NCBI GenBank assembly: GCA_937888435.1
Contig: CALAQS010000357.1
Span: forward strand, 1-43,211
Length of the DNA: 43,211 bases
Origin: an uncultured Acidobacteriota bacterium
Lineage (GTDB): Bacteria > Acidobacteriota > Thermoanaerobaculia > UBA5066
Direction: 5' to 3'
Shown: piece after piece, positions 29,517-38,349 of the stretch
Position numbering within the stretch: position 1 is the stretch's first letter
How the letters are laid out: the number at the start of each line of letters is the position of its first letter
Notes under the pieces: generated by a model
The model's input: the letters and a program-made list of their open reading frames with translations, nothing else
Told to the model about the DNA's origin: nothing
Databases searched by the model: none
Position numbers and translations under genes: made by a program

Positions 29517-31106
29517 ATGCCGACGAACGTCATCATGCCGCAGATGGGCGAGTCGATCGCCGAAGGAACGGTCACGAAGTGGCTCAAGAAGCCCGGCGAC
29601 GCGGTCAAGCGCGACGAGCCTCTCTTCGAGATCTCCACCGACAAGGTCGACGCCGAGATTCCATCCCCGGGAGCCGGCACCCTCCTCGAAATCCTCGTGC
29701 CCGAGGGCCAGACCGTGCCGATCAACACCGTCGTCGCGCGCCTCGGGGAGGCGGGAGAGAAAACGGATATTGCGCCGCCTTCGGCGGCGGAAGATTCTTC
29801 GAAGAAGGAGAGCGCGTCCACGGCGGCGGGAATGGCGGCCCAAGCCGCAGCGGCGCCACCGCAGGCTCCGCCGGCGAAAGATTCTTTGAAGGGTGGGCAG
29901 CCGGACGCCGCCGCGGCGAGCGCCCCGCCGGTTGCTCCGGCGGCCCCCGCGCCTTCTCAGCAGTCTTCAACTCCTTCTTCCTCTTCCGCTCCTCCCGGGC
30001 CCGGGGAGTCGCAGGAGGAGCTCCTCAGGCGCCGCTCGTCGCCCGTCGTCCGCGCGATCGCGGAGGAGAAGGGCGTCGACATCTCACAGATTCCAGGCAC
30101 GGGCATCTCGGGCCGCGTGACGAAGGCCGACATCGAGGGATTCCTCGCCGGAGCGGGAGCGCCGCCTGCGGCGGCGCCGGGGACCGGAAGAGAAGATTCT
30201 TCGAAGGTCGAGAGAGCGGCCGCCCCCGCGGCTCCTCCGGCTGCGGCTGCTGTAGCGGCCCCCGCGCCTTCTGAGAAACCCCCGGTCTCCTCCGCGGCCC
30301 CCGCGCTGGCCGCGCGCCCCGTCGACGCTCCCGTCCCCCCGCGCGCCCCCGCCCCCTCGCCCACGGCGCTCGCGTTCCCGTCTGGGAGCAGCGTCACCGT
30401 CGAACCGATGAGCGCGATGCGCCGGAAGATCGCGCAGCGGATGGTCGAGTCGAAGCAGACCTCGGCTCACGTGACCACCGTGTTCGAGGTGGACTACTCG
30501 AGCATCGCGAAGCTCAGAAACCGCGTGAAAGCCCGTTTCGAGCAGCAGTACGGCACGAAACTGTCGTACCTGCCCTTCCTGCTTCGCGCGGCGGTCGCGG
30601 CGCTCAAGGCGCGCCCGCTCGTGAACGCCTCCATCGTCGGCGACGACGTCGTCTATCACCGCGAGGTAAACCTCGGCATCGCCGTCGCGCTCGACTGGGG
30701 TCTCATCGTGCCCGTCATCCGCCGTGCGGACGACCTGTCGCTCGTGGGCCTCGCGCGCGCCGCGAACGACCTGGCCGCGAGGGCACGCGCGAAGAAGCTC
30801 GTGCCGGACGAGGTGGCGGGAGGCACGTTCACCGTGACGAACCACGGGTCGTTCGGCTCGCTTTTCGCGACGCCCGTCATCAACCAGCCGCAGGTTGCCA
30901 TCATGGGTGTTGGCGCGATCGAGAAGCGCGCGAAGGTCGTCGAGATGCCGGACGGCTCCGATTCGCTCGCCATCAAGACGATGGGCTACGTCGCCCTCAC
31001 GTTCGACCACCGGCTCATCGACGGAGCCGAGGGCGATGCGTTCGTGAACGTCGTCAAGGCGACGCTCGAGAAGGGCACGTGGAGCGAGCTGGAGTCCATC
31101 GGGTAG
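29517..31106 (+). CDS. dihydrolipoamide acyltransferase (E2), one lipoyl domain
   Basis: Lipoyl domain MPQMGESIAEGTVTKWLKKPGDAVKRDEPLFEISTDKVDAEIPSP; E3-binding domain SSPVVRAIAEEKGVDISQIPGTGISGRVTKADIEGFL; catalytic VALTFDHRLIDGAEGDAFV. Confidence 0.96.
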   Translation: MPTNVIMPQMGESIAEGTVTKWLKKPGDAVKRDEPLFEISTDKVDAEIPSPGAGTLLEILVPEGQTVPINTVVARLGEAGEKTDIAPPSAAEDSSKKESASTAAGMAAQAAAAPPQAPPAKDSLKGGQPDAAAASAPPVAPAAPAPSQQSSTPSSSSAPPGPGESQEELLRRRSSPVVRAIAEEKGVDISQIPGTGISGRVTKADIEGFLAGAGAPPAAAPGTGREDSSKVERAAAPAAPPAAAAVAAPAPSEKPPVSSAAPALAARPVDAPVPPRAPAPSPTALAFPSGSSVTVEPMSAMRRKIAQRMVESKQTSAHVTTVFEVDYSSIAKLRNRVKARFEQQYGTKLSYLPFLLRAAVAALKARPLVNASIVGDDVVYHREVNLGIAVALDWGLIVPVIRRADDLSLVGLARAANDLAARARAKKLVPDEVAGGTFTVTNHGSFGSLFATPVINQPQVAIMGVGAIEKRAKVVEMPDGSDSLAIKTMGYVALTFDHRLIDGAEGDAFVNVVKATLEKGTWSELESIG

Positions 31107-31114
31107 AATCGTCC

Positions 31115-31792
31115 ATGCCCCGGACGGTCGACGTCGTCAATCTCCTTCCTGAAGGCCGCGTCTCCTGGGACGCGGCCTTCGCGCTTCAGAGGGAGGCCGA
31201 GGCGCGCGTGAAGGCGGGCGGGGACGAGACGCTCTTCCTCCTCGAGCACGAGGACGTCATCACCGTGGGCCGGAACGCGGGACTCGGCGAGCTCCTCGTG
31301 TCGGAGGACTTCCTTCTCCAGCGAGGCGTCGCGCTTCGCGTCGCCGATCGCGGCGGCAAGCTCACGTTCCACGGCCCCGGGCAGCTCGTCGCGTACCCGG
31401 TTCTCGATCTGGCTCACGGCCGACGCGACGTGCGGCGTTACGTGTGCGACCTCGAGGAGACACTTATTCGTACCGCCCGCGACTTCGGAGTGACGGCGGC
31501 TCGCAGCCCTGTTCCGGAGAGGAAAGCCTCGGTCTGGGTCGAAAACGACAAGTTGGCCGCGATCGGCGTCCATCTGTCGCGCTGGGTCACGACGCACGGC
31601 GCCGCCCTGAACGTCTCGACCGATTTGGCAAGGTTTTCGCTCTTCATTCCCTGCGGGATCGCCGACGGCGGCGTGACGTCCCTTTCACGGGAAACCCCAA
31701 ACAAACCGCCGCCGGCGCTGCCGGAGGTCGCAGAATGCTTCGTGAGTCATTTCCTGAAGGTCTTCGACAGGGGAAAGGGGAAAACGCCATGA
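31115..31792 (+). CDS. lipB: octanoyltransferase
   Basis: ETLFLLEHEDVITVGRNAGLGELLVS...GGKLTFHGPGQLVAYPVLDL...KLAAIGVHLSRWVTTHGAALNVSTDLARFSLFIPCGI. Confidence 0.96.
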   Translation: MPRTVDVVNLLPEGRVSWDAAFALQREAEARVKAGGDETLFLLEHEDVITVGRNAGLGELLVSEDFLLQRGVALRVADRGGKLTFHGPGQLVAYPVLDLAHGRRDVRRYVCDLEETLIRTARDFGVTAARSPVPERKASVWVENDKLAAIGVHLSRWVTTHGAALNVSTDLARFSLFIPCGIADGGVTSLSRETPNKPPPALPEVAECFVSHFLKVFDRGKGKTP

Positions 31793-32451
31793 CGGAGCGC
31801 GGTCACCGGGGAATCTACGAGCTCCTCACCGGGCGCATCGCGCCTTACGCCAGCGAAGGGGAGACGCTGCGGTTCGAGCGGATCGTGCGCGCTCCGGTGG
31901 ACGACGAGACCGTCGGCCTCGTCGCGCAGGCGCTCGTCGACGCCGACGCAGACACCCGCCGGGCCGGCCTTTTCATCTTCGCGGGCCTCCAGGACGAGAC
32001 CGCCGAACGTCTCGAACCGTTCCGGCCGCTCGCGGACAAGGTGCGCGAGCTCCTCCTCGACGCCGAGCCGGCCGTCCGCTGCGACGCGCTCATGGCCTTC
32101 GCCTACTTCGACCCCGACGATCTCCACGTGGCGGTGCGCGAGTTCCTGACGGACCCGAACGGCCGCAACCGCCTGCAGGCCGTTCGCATCCTCGACGTCG
32201 AGCGCAGCCCGAAGAACCTCCCCACGCTGCTGACGCTCGGGGTGGACCCGTACCACGAGGGCCGCGAGGAGGACGCGCGCGAGTGGCTCGTCGTGCGCGA
32301 GGCCGCGCGCTCCGCCGTCGAACGCACCGCCGACCTCCGCTTTCCCGCGGCGCTCGAGGAAGAGGACGTCGAAGGCATCCGCTGCGTGTACCACGCGTGG
32401 GACGCCGTCTGGCAGTGGGCGGCGCGAGAAGGGATCCGCGGACGCGGTTAG
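31789..32451 (+). CDS. hypothetical protein, HEAT-like alpha-helical repeats
   Basis: ATGA overlap with lipB; helical pattern LVAQALVDADADTRRAGLFIFAGL...VRELLLDAEPAVRCDALMAFAYFD...VREFLTDPNGRNRLQAVRIL. Confidence 0.6.
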   Translation: MTERGHRGIYELLTGRIAPYASEGETLRFERIVRAPVDDETVGLVAQALVDADADTRRAGLFIFAGLQDETAERLEPFRPLADKVRELLLDAEPAVRCDALMAFAYFDPDDLHVAVREFLTDPNGRNRLQAVRILDVERSPKNLPTLLTLGVDPYHEGREEDAREWLVVREAARSAVERTADLRFPAALEEEDVEGIRCVYHAWDAVWQWAAREGIRGRG

Positions 32452-32461
32452 CCCGCCGCTG

Positions 32462-33019
32462 TCACCTCGGCCACAACCATCCGAAGAAGCCCGCCGTCAG
32501 GAGAGCGTAGATGAGGCCGTCGACGTTGGACTTCAGGGTCGTCATCCAGTTCTTCTTGTACCAGATCGTGTTCTGCCACAAAGCCAGCGCGTAGCCGTAG
32601 AACGCGGTGGCGCCCGCGAAGCGGAAGACCGCGAGATAACGCGCCCCCGCCGGCAGCGCGCGCCCGGCGATGTACGCCGCCGTGATGCCGACGACGACGG
32701 AGTACAGGAACCAGAGCGAGAGGTTCCGGCCCATCGACCACGGCCCTTTCGGCAGCACCGTCATCGAGCCGGCCGGCCCCTTGCTCCATTTTTCCACGAA
32801 AGCCGGGTTCTTCATGTCGCCCGCGTTCGCCATCGGAAACATGTAGTCGCCCGGGGGAAGGTCGAACGAGCGGAGGGCGTCCATCACGCCGTCCTCGGAG
32901 GGAAGTCTCTTGTAGTCCGACTTGTGGTAGGGCAGAACCATGTGAATGAGCGAGCTCGCCACGAAAACGGCGACGGCAGAAAGCAGGATGGGCAGCCAAA
33001 GAGATGGGATTGAGACCAT
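32462..33019 (-). CDS. hypothetical membrane protein
   Basis: ATG at 33019 preceded by GGAGGAAAC; hydrophobic N-terminus and several later hydrophobic segments. Confidence 0.65.
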   Translation of the reverse strand: MVSIPSLWLPILLSAVAVFVASSLIHMVLPYHKSDYKRLPSEDGVMDALRSFDLPPGDYMFPMANAGDMKNPAFVEKWSKGPAGSMTVLPKGPWSMGRNLSLWFLYSVVVGITAAYIAGRALPAGARYLAVFRFAGATAFYGYALALWQNTIWYKKNWMTTLKSNVDGLIYALLTAGFFGWLWPR

Positions 33020-33071
33020 GTTTCCTCCGCTTTGGTGGGGCGGAGCATATGACACCCGCTAGACTCGTTCC

Positions 33072-33971
33072 GTGAGCGCGCTCGGGAAGCCTCTCTATGG
33101 CATCACCCCCCGCCCCGAATGGCTGAAGGTACGCGTTTACGACAACGAGACGTCGCGCGGCATCGCGAAGCTCTTGGAGGACAAGCTTCTCAACACCGTG
33201 TGCCAGGAGGCGCGCTGCCCGAACATCTTCGAGTGCTGGGGCGTCGAGAAGACCGCTACGTTCATGCTCATGGGCGATGTCTGCACGCGGCACTGCGGCT
33301 TCTGCGCGGTGGCACAGGGCGCAGGCAAGCCGCTCGACCCCGAGGAGCCGCGCCACGTCGCTGAAGCCGTGAAGACGCTGGGCGTCGCGCACGCCGTCGT
33401 AACGTCCGTGAACCGCGACGAGCTGCCGGACGGCGGAGCCGCGCACTTCGCGGCCACGATCCGGGAGATCCGCGCGCTCGCCCCCGGCGTCACGGTCGAG
33501 GTGCTCATCCCGGACTTTCTCGGCAACGAGACCGCGCTCGGAACCGTGCTTTACGAGCGCCCGGAAGTCCTCAACCACAACATGGAGACCGTCGAGCGCC
33601 TCTACCGGCGCGTACGGCCGGACGCGGTCTATGCGCGGTCGCTGGAGCTGCTGTGTCGGGCTGCGTCGTGGAAGAATGAAGGGAATACTTCCATGAAAGT
33701 GAAGAGCGGAATCATGGTGGGTCTCGGCGAGACGCGCGACGAGCTGTCGAAGACGCTGCGCGACCTGCGCGCGAACGGTGTCGACGTCGTCACCGTTGGC
33801 CAGTACCTGCAGCCGCACGCGCGCCGGCTGCCGATCGAGAGGTACTACACGCCGGTGGAATTCGAGGAGATCCGGAAGGAAGGTGAGAAGATGGGGTTTG
33901 TTCTCGTCGAGTCAGGGCCGCTGGTCAGATCCAGTTACCACGCGAGGAGAGCTGTCCTGGCGGGCAGCTAG
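33072..33971 (+). CDS. lipA: lipoyl synthase (radical SAM)
   Basis: [40 protein letters not shown]...[26 protein letters not shown]...[12 protein letters not shown]...LVRSSYHA. Confidence 0.97.
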   Translation: MSALGKPLYGITPRPEWLKVRVYDNETSRGIAKLLEDKLLNTVCQEARCPNIFECWGVEKTATFMLMGDVCTRHCGFCAVAQGAGKPLDPEEPRHVAEAVKTLGVAHAVVTSVNRDELPDGGAAHFAATIREIRALAPGVTVEVLIPDFLGNETALGTVLYERPEVLNHNMETVERLYRRVRPDAVYARSLELLCRAASWKNEGNTSMKVKSGIMVGLGETRDELSKTLRDLRANGVDVVTVGQYLQPHARRLPIERYYTPVEFEEIRKEGEKMGFVLVESGPLVRSSYHARRAVLAGS

Positions 33972-34198
33972 CCGTCGTTACCGATCGCTTCCACCGGGCA
34001 GGAGTCCATCGCTTCCTGGCACTGGGCCTCTTCCTCGGGAGTCTCGGCCTGTTTCATCACGTACGAGAAGCCCTTGTCTTCCTGGCGAGTGAAGTTCGCC
34101 GGCGCCGTGACGCGGCAGACATCGCAGTCGATGCACTGCGTGTCGACGTAGAATTTCCCGGGAACGTTCTCCGCGTAGCGGTCGTCTTTGTTCGCCAT
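33968..34198 (-). CDS. 4Fe-4S ferredoxin, single cluster
   Basis: [24 protein letters not shown]...[17 protein letters not shown] (CxxCxxC...CP). Convergent with lipA. Confidence 0.85.
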   Translation of the reverse strand: MANKDDRYAENVPGKFYVDTQCIDCDVCRVTAPANFTRQEDKGFSYVMKQAETPEEEAQCQEAMDSCPVEAIGNDG

Positions 34199-34261
34199 CC
34201 TGCGGAAAGATAACATGCCCGATTCGGGACGCACTCATCAGTCTGCATCATTGTCGCGCCC

Positions 34262-34933
34262 ATGACCGCACCCATCCTTCTCCCTCTTTTCCCGCTCCCG
34301 AACGTCCTGCTTCTGCCGGAGACGACTCTCCCTCTTCACGTCTTCGAGCCCCGATACAGGGCGATGCTCTCGGACGCGCTCGCCGGCGACCGGCTCATCG
34401 GCATCCAGCTTCTGAACCCGACTGCGCCTCCGGACGGCGCGGGCCGGCCTGCCGTGTTCGAGATCGGCTGCGCCGGCGAGATCGTGCGGCACGAGCCGCT
34501 CGAGGACGGGCGCTCGAACATCCTGCTTCGGGGAACCTTCCGGTACCGGATCGCGGGCGAGCGCGAGACGCCGGCTCCTTATCGCGTCGCCGAGGTCGCT
34601 CCTTTCGCCGTCCATCCTCTTCCCGCGACGTCACCGGGCGGCCGGACCCGGCGCGACCTCCGGCGTCTTCTCGCGAAGAGCGTGGAACGGCTTGCCGATT
34701 CCGTCGGCCGCTCGCAGGCGCGCTCGTTGCCGTCGCAGCTTTCGGACGAAGGGTTCGTGAACGAGGCGCTCACCCGGCTCGGGCTGGACGCAGAAGAGGG
34801 CTATCGCCTCCTCGTCATGGACCGCCTCGAAGAGCGCTACGCCTGGGCGATCGAGCACATCGCGAACGTGCAGAAGCGACTCGATTTCCTCGAGCCGTTC
34901 CGGCGATCCGGATTCGATCCGCGCTGCAACTGA
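34262..34933 (+). CDS. LON substrate-binding domain protein
   Basis: [47 protein letters not shown]...[29 protein letters not shown]; no protease domain. Confidence 0.88.
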   Translation: MTAPILLPLFPLPNVLLLPETTLPLHVFEPRYRAMLSDALAGDRLIGIQLLNPTAPPDGAGRPAVFEIGCAGEIVRHEPLEDGRSNILLRGTFRYRIAGERETPAPYRVAEVAPFAVHPLPATSPGGRTRRDLRRLLAKSVERLADSVGRSQARSLPSQLSDEGFVNEALTRLGLDAEEGYRLLVMDRLEERYAWAIEHIANVQKRLDFLEPFRRSGFDPRCN

Positions 34934-34947
34934 AGGAGGATTCCGTC

Positions 34948-35307
34948 ATGACGCATCCGATGACCACGACCGCCTTCACGCTCGACGGCTACCGGATCGC
35001 GCGCACGCTCGGTGTCGTGCGCGGCATCACCGTGCGCTCGCGCTCGATCTTCGGGACGATCGGCGGGTCGCTTCAGACGCTCGTCGGCGGGAACATCACC
35101 CTTTTCACAGAGCTGTGCGAGAAGACGCGGACAGAGGCTTTCGACATGATGCTCACCCACGCGCGCGACATCGGCGCGAACGCGGTCGTCGGCGTTCGCT
35201 ACGACGCAACGGAGGTGATGCAGGGCGTCACCGAGGTGCTCTGCTACGGCACCGCCGTGATCGTGGCCTCCGAGGGCGCCGCCCCGCCTCCCCCGCCGCT
35301 GCGCTGA
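34948..35307 (+). CDS. YbjQ family (DUF74) protein
   Basis: [90 protein letters not shown]. Confidence 0.9.
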   Translation: MTHPMTTTAFTLDGYRIARTLGVVRGITVRSRSIFGTIGGSLQTLVGGNITLFTELCEKTRTEAFDMMLTHARDIGANAVVGVRYDATEVMQGVTEVLCYGTAVIVASEGAAPPPPPLR

Positions 35308-35328
35308 ACCGGCCGGACTCGCGCGCGC

Positions 35329-36816
35329 TCAGGGCTTCGAGGCCGGCATCGCGCGGTCGTGCGCCCAGCTCTTGATGGCCTTGATCTGCTCGTCCATCGT
35401 GCGCGAGAGGGGCACGGTGGCGGTCAGCATCTTCGACATGTCGTCCTCGGTGAGCTTGCGCCCCTGATTGAAGGCCTCTACGGCCGCGGCCTGAACGGCC
35501 GCCTCGATCTCCGAGCCGACGAAGCCCTTCGTGGCCTTCGACAGGAACACGACGTCGAACAGACTCACGTCCGCGCCGACTTTCTTGAGGTGGACGTTGA
35601 AGATGGCCTTGCGCTCATTCTCGTTCGGCAGGTCGAGGAAGAACACCTGGTCGAAGCGGCCCTTACGGATGATCTCGGCGGGCAGGAGGTGGATGCGGTT
35701 TGCCGTCGCCGCCACGAAGACGAGCCCCTGCTTCTCCTGCATCCAGGTGAGGAACGTCGAGAAGATGCGGCCGAGCGACGGGTCGCCGCCGCCCGCCTCG
35801 CGCCCGCCGGTGATCGCCATCTCGATCTCGTCGATCCACAGGAGCGCGGGCGACAGCGACTCCACGCTTTGGAGCGCGCGGTGGAACGTCTGCTCCGGGT
35901 TCTCCGTGCCGAAGACGAGGTTCATGTCCAGGCGGAAGAGCGGGAGGTTCCAGAGCGCGGAGATGGCCTTCACCGAAAGCGATTTCCCGCAGCCCGATAC
36001 GCCCATGAGCAGGATGCCCTTCGGCACGGGCATGCCGGCATCCAGCGCCTCCTTCGTGAAAAGGTTCTGGCGCTTCACGAGCCATTCCTTGAGGTTCTCG
36101 AGGCCCCCCACGTCCGCGAGGGAGAAGCGCGGCGGCACGAACTCGAGGACGCCGTCCTTGCGGGTCGCCTGCTGCTTCTCGGCGAGAACCTCGAAGTAGG
36201 CCTCGTCGTCGAAGACGGGCCGGCGCGAGAAGACCCGCGAGACGACGTGCTCCGTCTCGTCCTGCGTGAGGCCCTTGAGCGCCATGGCGAGCTTCTTCGC
36301 GTCCGCTTCGGAGAGGCCCTTCTCGCCGAAGTAGCGCTTGCCGAGGTGGCCGAGGAGGAACAGGATCTCGCTCTCGTCCGGAAGGTCGTAGTCGAGGACG
36401 TAGACCTCCTTCTTGAGATCCTCGGGGATGACGAGACGCGGGGACATGAGGACGAGGAATCGGCCTTTGCCCTTGAGCGCCCGATAGGCGTCCCTCAGGC
36501 GCCGCACGACCTCGGGCTTGCCGAGGAACGCGGTGAGGTCCTTCATGAGGAAGAACCCGGGGCCGCTCGCCGCGAGGATCGCGTCCAGCGCCTTGAGAGG
36601 ATCGGCCGTGTCGGGCAGCCGCTCCGTCCCGGTGACGATGCCGTCCACGCAGCTCCAGACCGAGAAGGGTACGGGCTTTTCGTAGAACTTCTGGGCGAGC
36701 GCCGCGATGGCCCGCTCCACGCGCCCCTCCTCCCAGGACACGATGTAAAGAAGAGGGTAGCCGCCGAGGAGGGCTCGGCGTATCCGTTCGGGTCCCCGGA
36801 CGACGCTCATCCCCAC
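35329..36816 (-). CDS. AAA+ ATPase, Ycf46-like
   Basis: PKGILLMGVSGCGKSLSVKAISALWNLPLFRLDM, ALLWIDEIEMAI, FVAATANRIHLLPAEIIRKGRFDQVFFLDLPNENERKAIF, plus a long N-terminal domain. Confidence 0.88.
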   Translation of the reverse strand: MGMSVVRGPERIRRALLGGYPLLYIVSWEEGRVERAIAALAQKFYEKPVPFSVWSCVDGIVTGTERLPDTADPLKALDAILAASGPGFFLMKDLTAFLGKPEVVRRLRDAYRALKGKGRFLVLMSPRLVIPEDLKKEVYVLDYDLPDESEILFLLGHLGKRYFGEKGLSEADAKKLAMALKGLTQDETEHVVSRVFSRRPVFDDEAYFEVLAEKQQATRKDGVLEFVPPRFSLADVGGLENLKEWLVKRQNLFTKEALDAGMPVPKGILLMGVSGCGKSLSVKAISALWNLPLFRLDMNLVFGTENPEQTFHRALQSVESLSPALLWIDEIEMAITGGREAGGGDPSLGRIFSTFLTWMQEKQGLVFVAATANRIHLLPAEIIRKGRFDQVFFLDLPNENERKAIFNVHLKKVGADVSLFDVVFLSKATKGFVGSEIEAAVQAAAVEAFNQGRKLTEDDMSKMLTATVPLSRTMDEQIKAIKSWAHDRAMPASKP

Positions 36817-36848
36817 GAATGTTACAGGCTTCGATACACTAGACGGTC

Positions 36849-38345
36849 GTGAACCCCGAACACCTCGAACACGTGCAGGCCCCCGACTGGAACGAGTGGC
36901 GAGCCGAGCGGCCTTCTCTCACCCCCGACTTCACCGATGCGCGCCTTCACGCCGTCGATCTCTCGGGAAAGAACCTCTCCGGCGCGGACTTTTCCCGGGC
37001 GAAGGTCGAGGGCTGCAACCTCTCAGGGGCGTCCCTGACGCGGGCTCACGTCACGGGGGCCTCGTTCAACGGCTCGACGCTCGACCGGGTCGATCTCTCC
37101 GACACGGACCTCGACTATCTGGTCCTCGACCGGGTCTCTTTCGTCGGTGCGACACTCCGGAACGCGACCCTGAGAAGCGCCACGGTGCGCGAGAGCATCA
37201 TGACCGCCGTCGACATGACGGGTGCGAAGCTCGACGGGACCGATTTCTCCGCGACCGATTTCTCCTTCGGGCGCCTCCTCTACGCGAACTTCCGCGGTGC
37301 CCAGCTCGACGGGTGCATCTTCGAGGGCGCCGACCTCACCCAGGCGGTGTTCGACGGGGTGACCTACCGGAAAGGCCGTTTCGACAAGGCGAACCTGACA
37401 CTTTCTTTCTTCCGCGACGCGAAGCTCACGGAGACGTCTTTCAGGGGCGCGAAGCTCCAGCGCGCGGTTTTCCGCGGCGCCGAGGCGAACGGCACCGACT
37501 TCACGGGGGCCGATCTTTCCGAGGCCGATCTCGAGCGCGTCGTGGCTCAGGGCGCAAATTTTTCGGACGCCATCATGCGCAAGACGAGCGCCCATCGAGC
37601 CGACCTGAGGAACGCCGTCTTCCTCGGGGCACAGCTCGAGGAGACCGACTTTCTGGGGGCCTCGCTCGACAAGATGGATCTGAGAACGCCCCGCATGCGG
37701 CTACCGAACTTCACGGCCGCGCGCCTTCTCGAGGCGAACGGCGTGCGCGCGAACCTGCGCGGCTCGAACTTCACGGAAGCCGACCTCTCGGGGGCCGACC
37801 TCTCCGAGGCGAACCTCGAGGGCTGCATCATGGCCAAGGTCAAGCTCGCGCGGACGAATCTCAGGCGCGCGAACCTGAAGCGCTCGCGCCTCTCGGGCGC
37901 GATCGCGGTGGGCGCGAATCTGTCCGGCGCGAACCTCTTCGGAATCGAGGCCGACGACGCCGATTTCTCGGCCAGCGACGTGCGCTTCGCCCAGCTCGTC
38001 GGTGCGAAGCTCGAGGGAGCCTCGTTCAGGCAGGCGAACATCGGGGGCGCGGATTTCTCGGAGGCCCGCCTGGGCGGCGCCTCGTTCGTGGGCGCCTTCG
38101 GCGAGAACGCGAAGTTCACCGGCCAGCTTCACCTGAAGCTCGTCCTGGCGGCGAGCTCGCTCCTCGGCTCGGCGAAGAAGAAGAGCGAGCAGATGGAGCG
38201 CGACAAAGAGGCCGAGCGCCTCTCGCGCCTCGCCGCGCTCGAGCGCAGCGCGGACGAGCGCGCGCGCGCGATGGGCATCCGGCGCGACGCCGATACGCCC
38301 AAGGAGTCGATCCGGTCGTCTCCGGAGACGCCGAAAAGAGGCTGA
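36849..38345 (+). CDS. pentapeptide-repeat protein
   Basis: Long run of A(D/N)LSx-type repeats (LSGANLFGIEADDADFSASDVRFAQLVGAKLEGASFRQANIGGADFSEARL) and a charged C-terminal tail; GTG start. Confidence 0.93.
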   Translation: MNPEHLEHVQAPDWNEWRAERPSLTPDFTDARLHAVDLSGKNLSGADFSRAKVEGCNLSGASLTRAHVTGASFNGSTLDRVDLSDTDLDYLVLDRVSFVGATLRNATLRSATVRESIMTAVDMTGAKLDGTDFSATDFSFGRLLYANFRGAQLDGCIFEGADLTQAVFDGVTYRKGRFDKANLTLSFFRDAKLTETSFRGAKLQRAVFRGAEANGTDFTGADLSEADLERVVAQGANFSDAIMRKTSAHRADLRNAVFLGAQLEETDFLGASLDKMDLRTPRMRLPNFTAARLLEANGVRANLRGSNFTEADLSGADLSEANLEGCIMAKVKLARTNLRRANLKRSRLSGAIAVGANLSGANLFGIEADDADFSASDVRFAQLVGAKLEGASFRQANIGGADFSEARLGGASFVGAFGENAKFTGQLHLKLVLAASSLLGSAKKKSEQMERDKEAERLSRLAALERSADERARAMGIRRDADTPKESIRSSPETPKRG

Positions 38346-38349
38346 GCGG

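Noticed and set aside
36849-38345. Short periodic repeats resembling a tandem or CRISPR-like array
   Set aside because: The 15-nt periodicity is the coding signature of pentapeptide repeats; the units are degenerate with no constant repeat/spacer structure.
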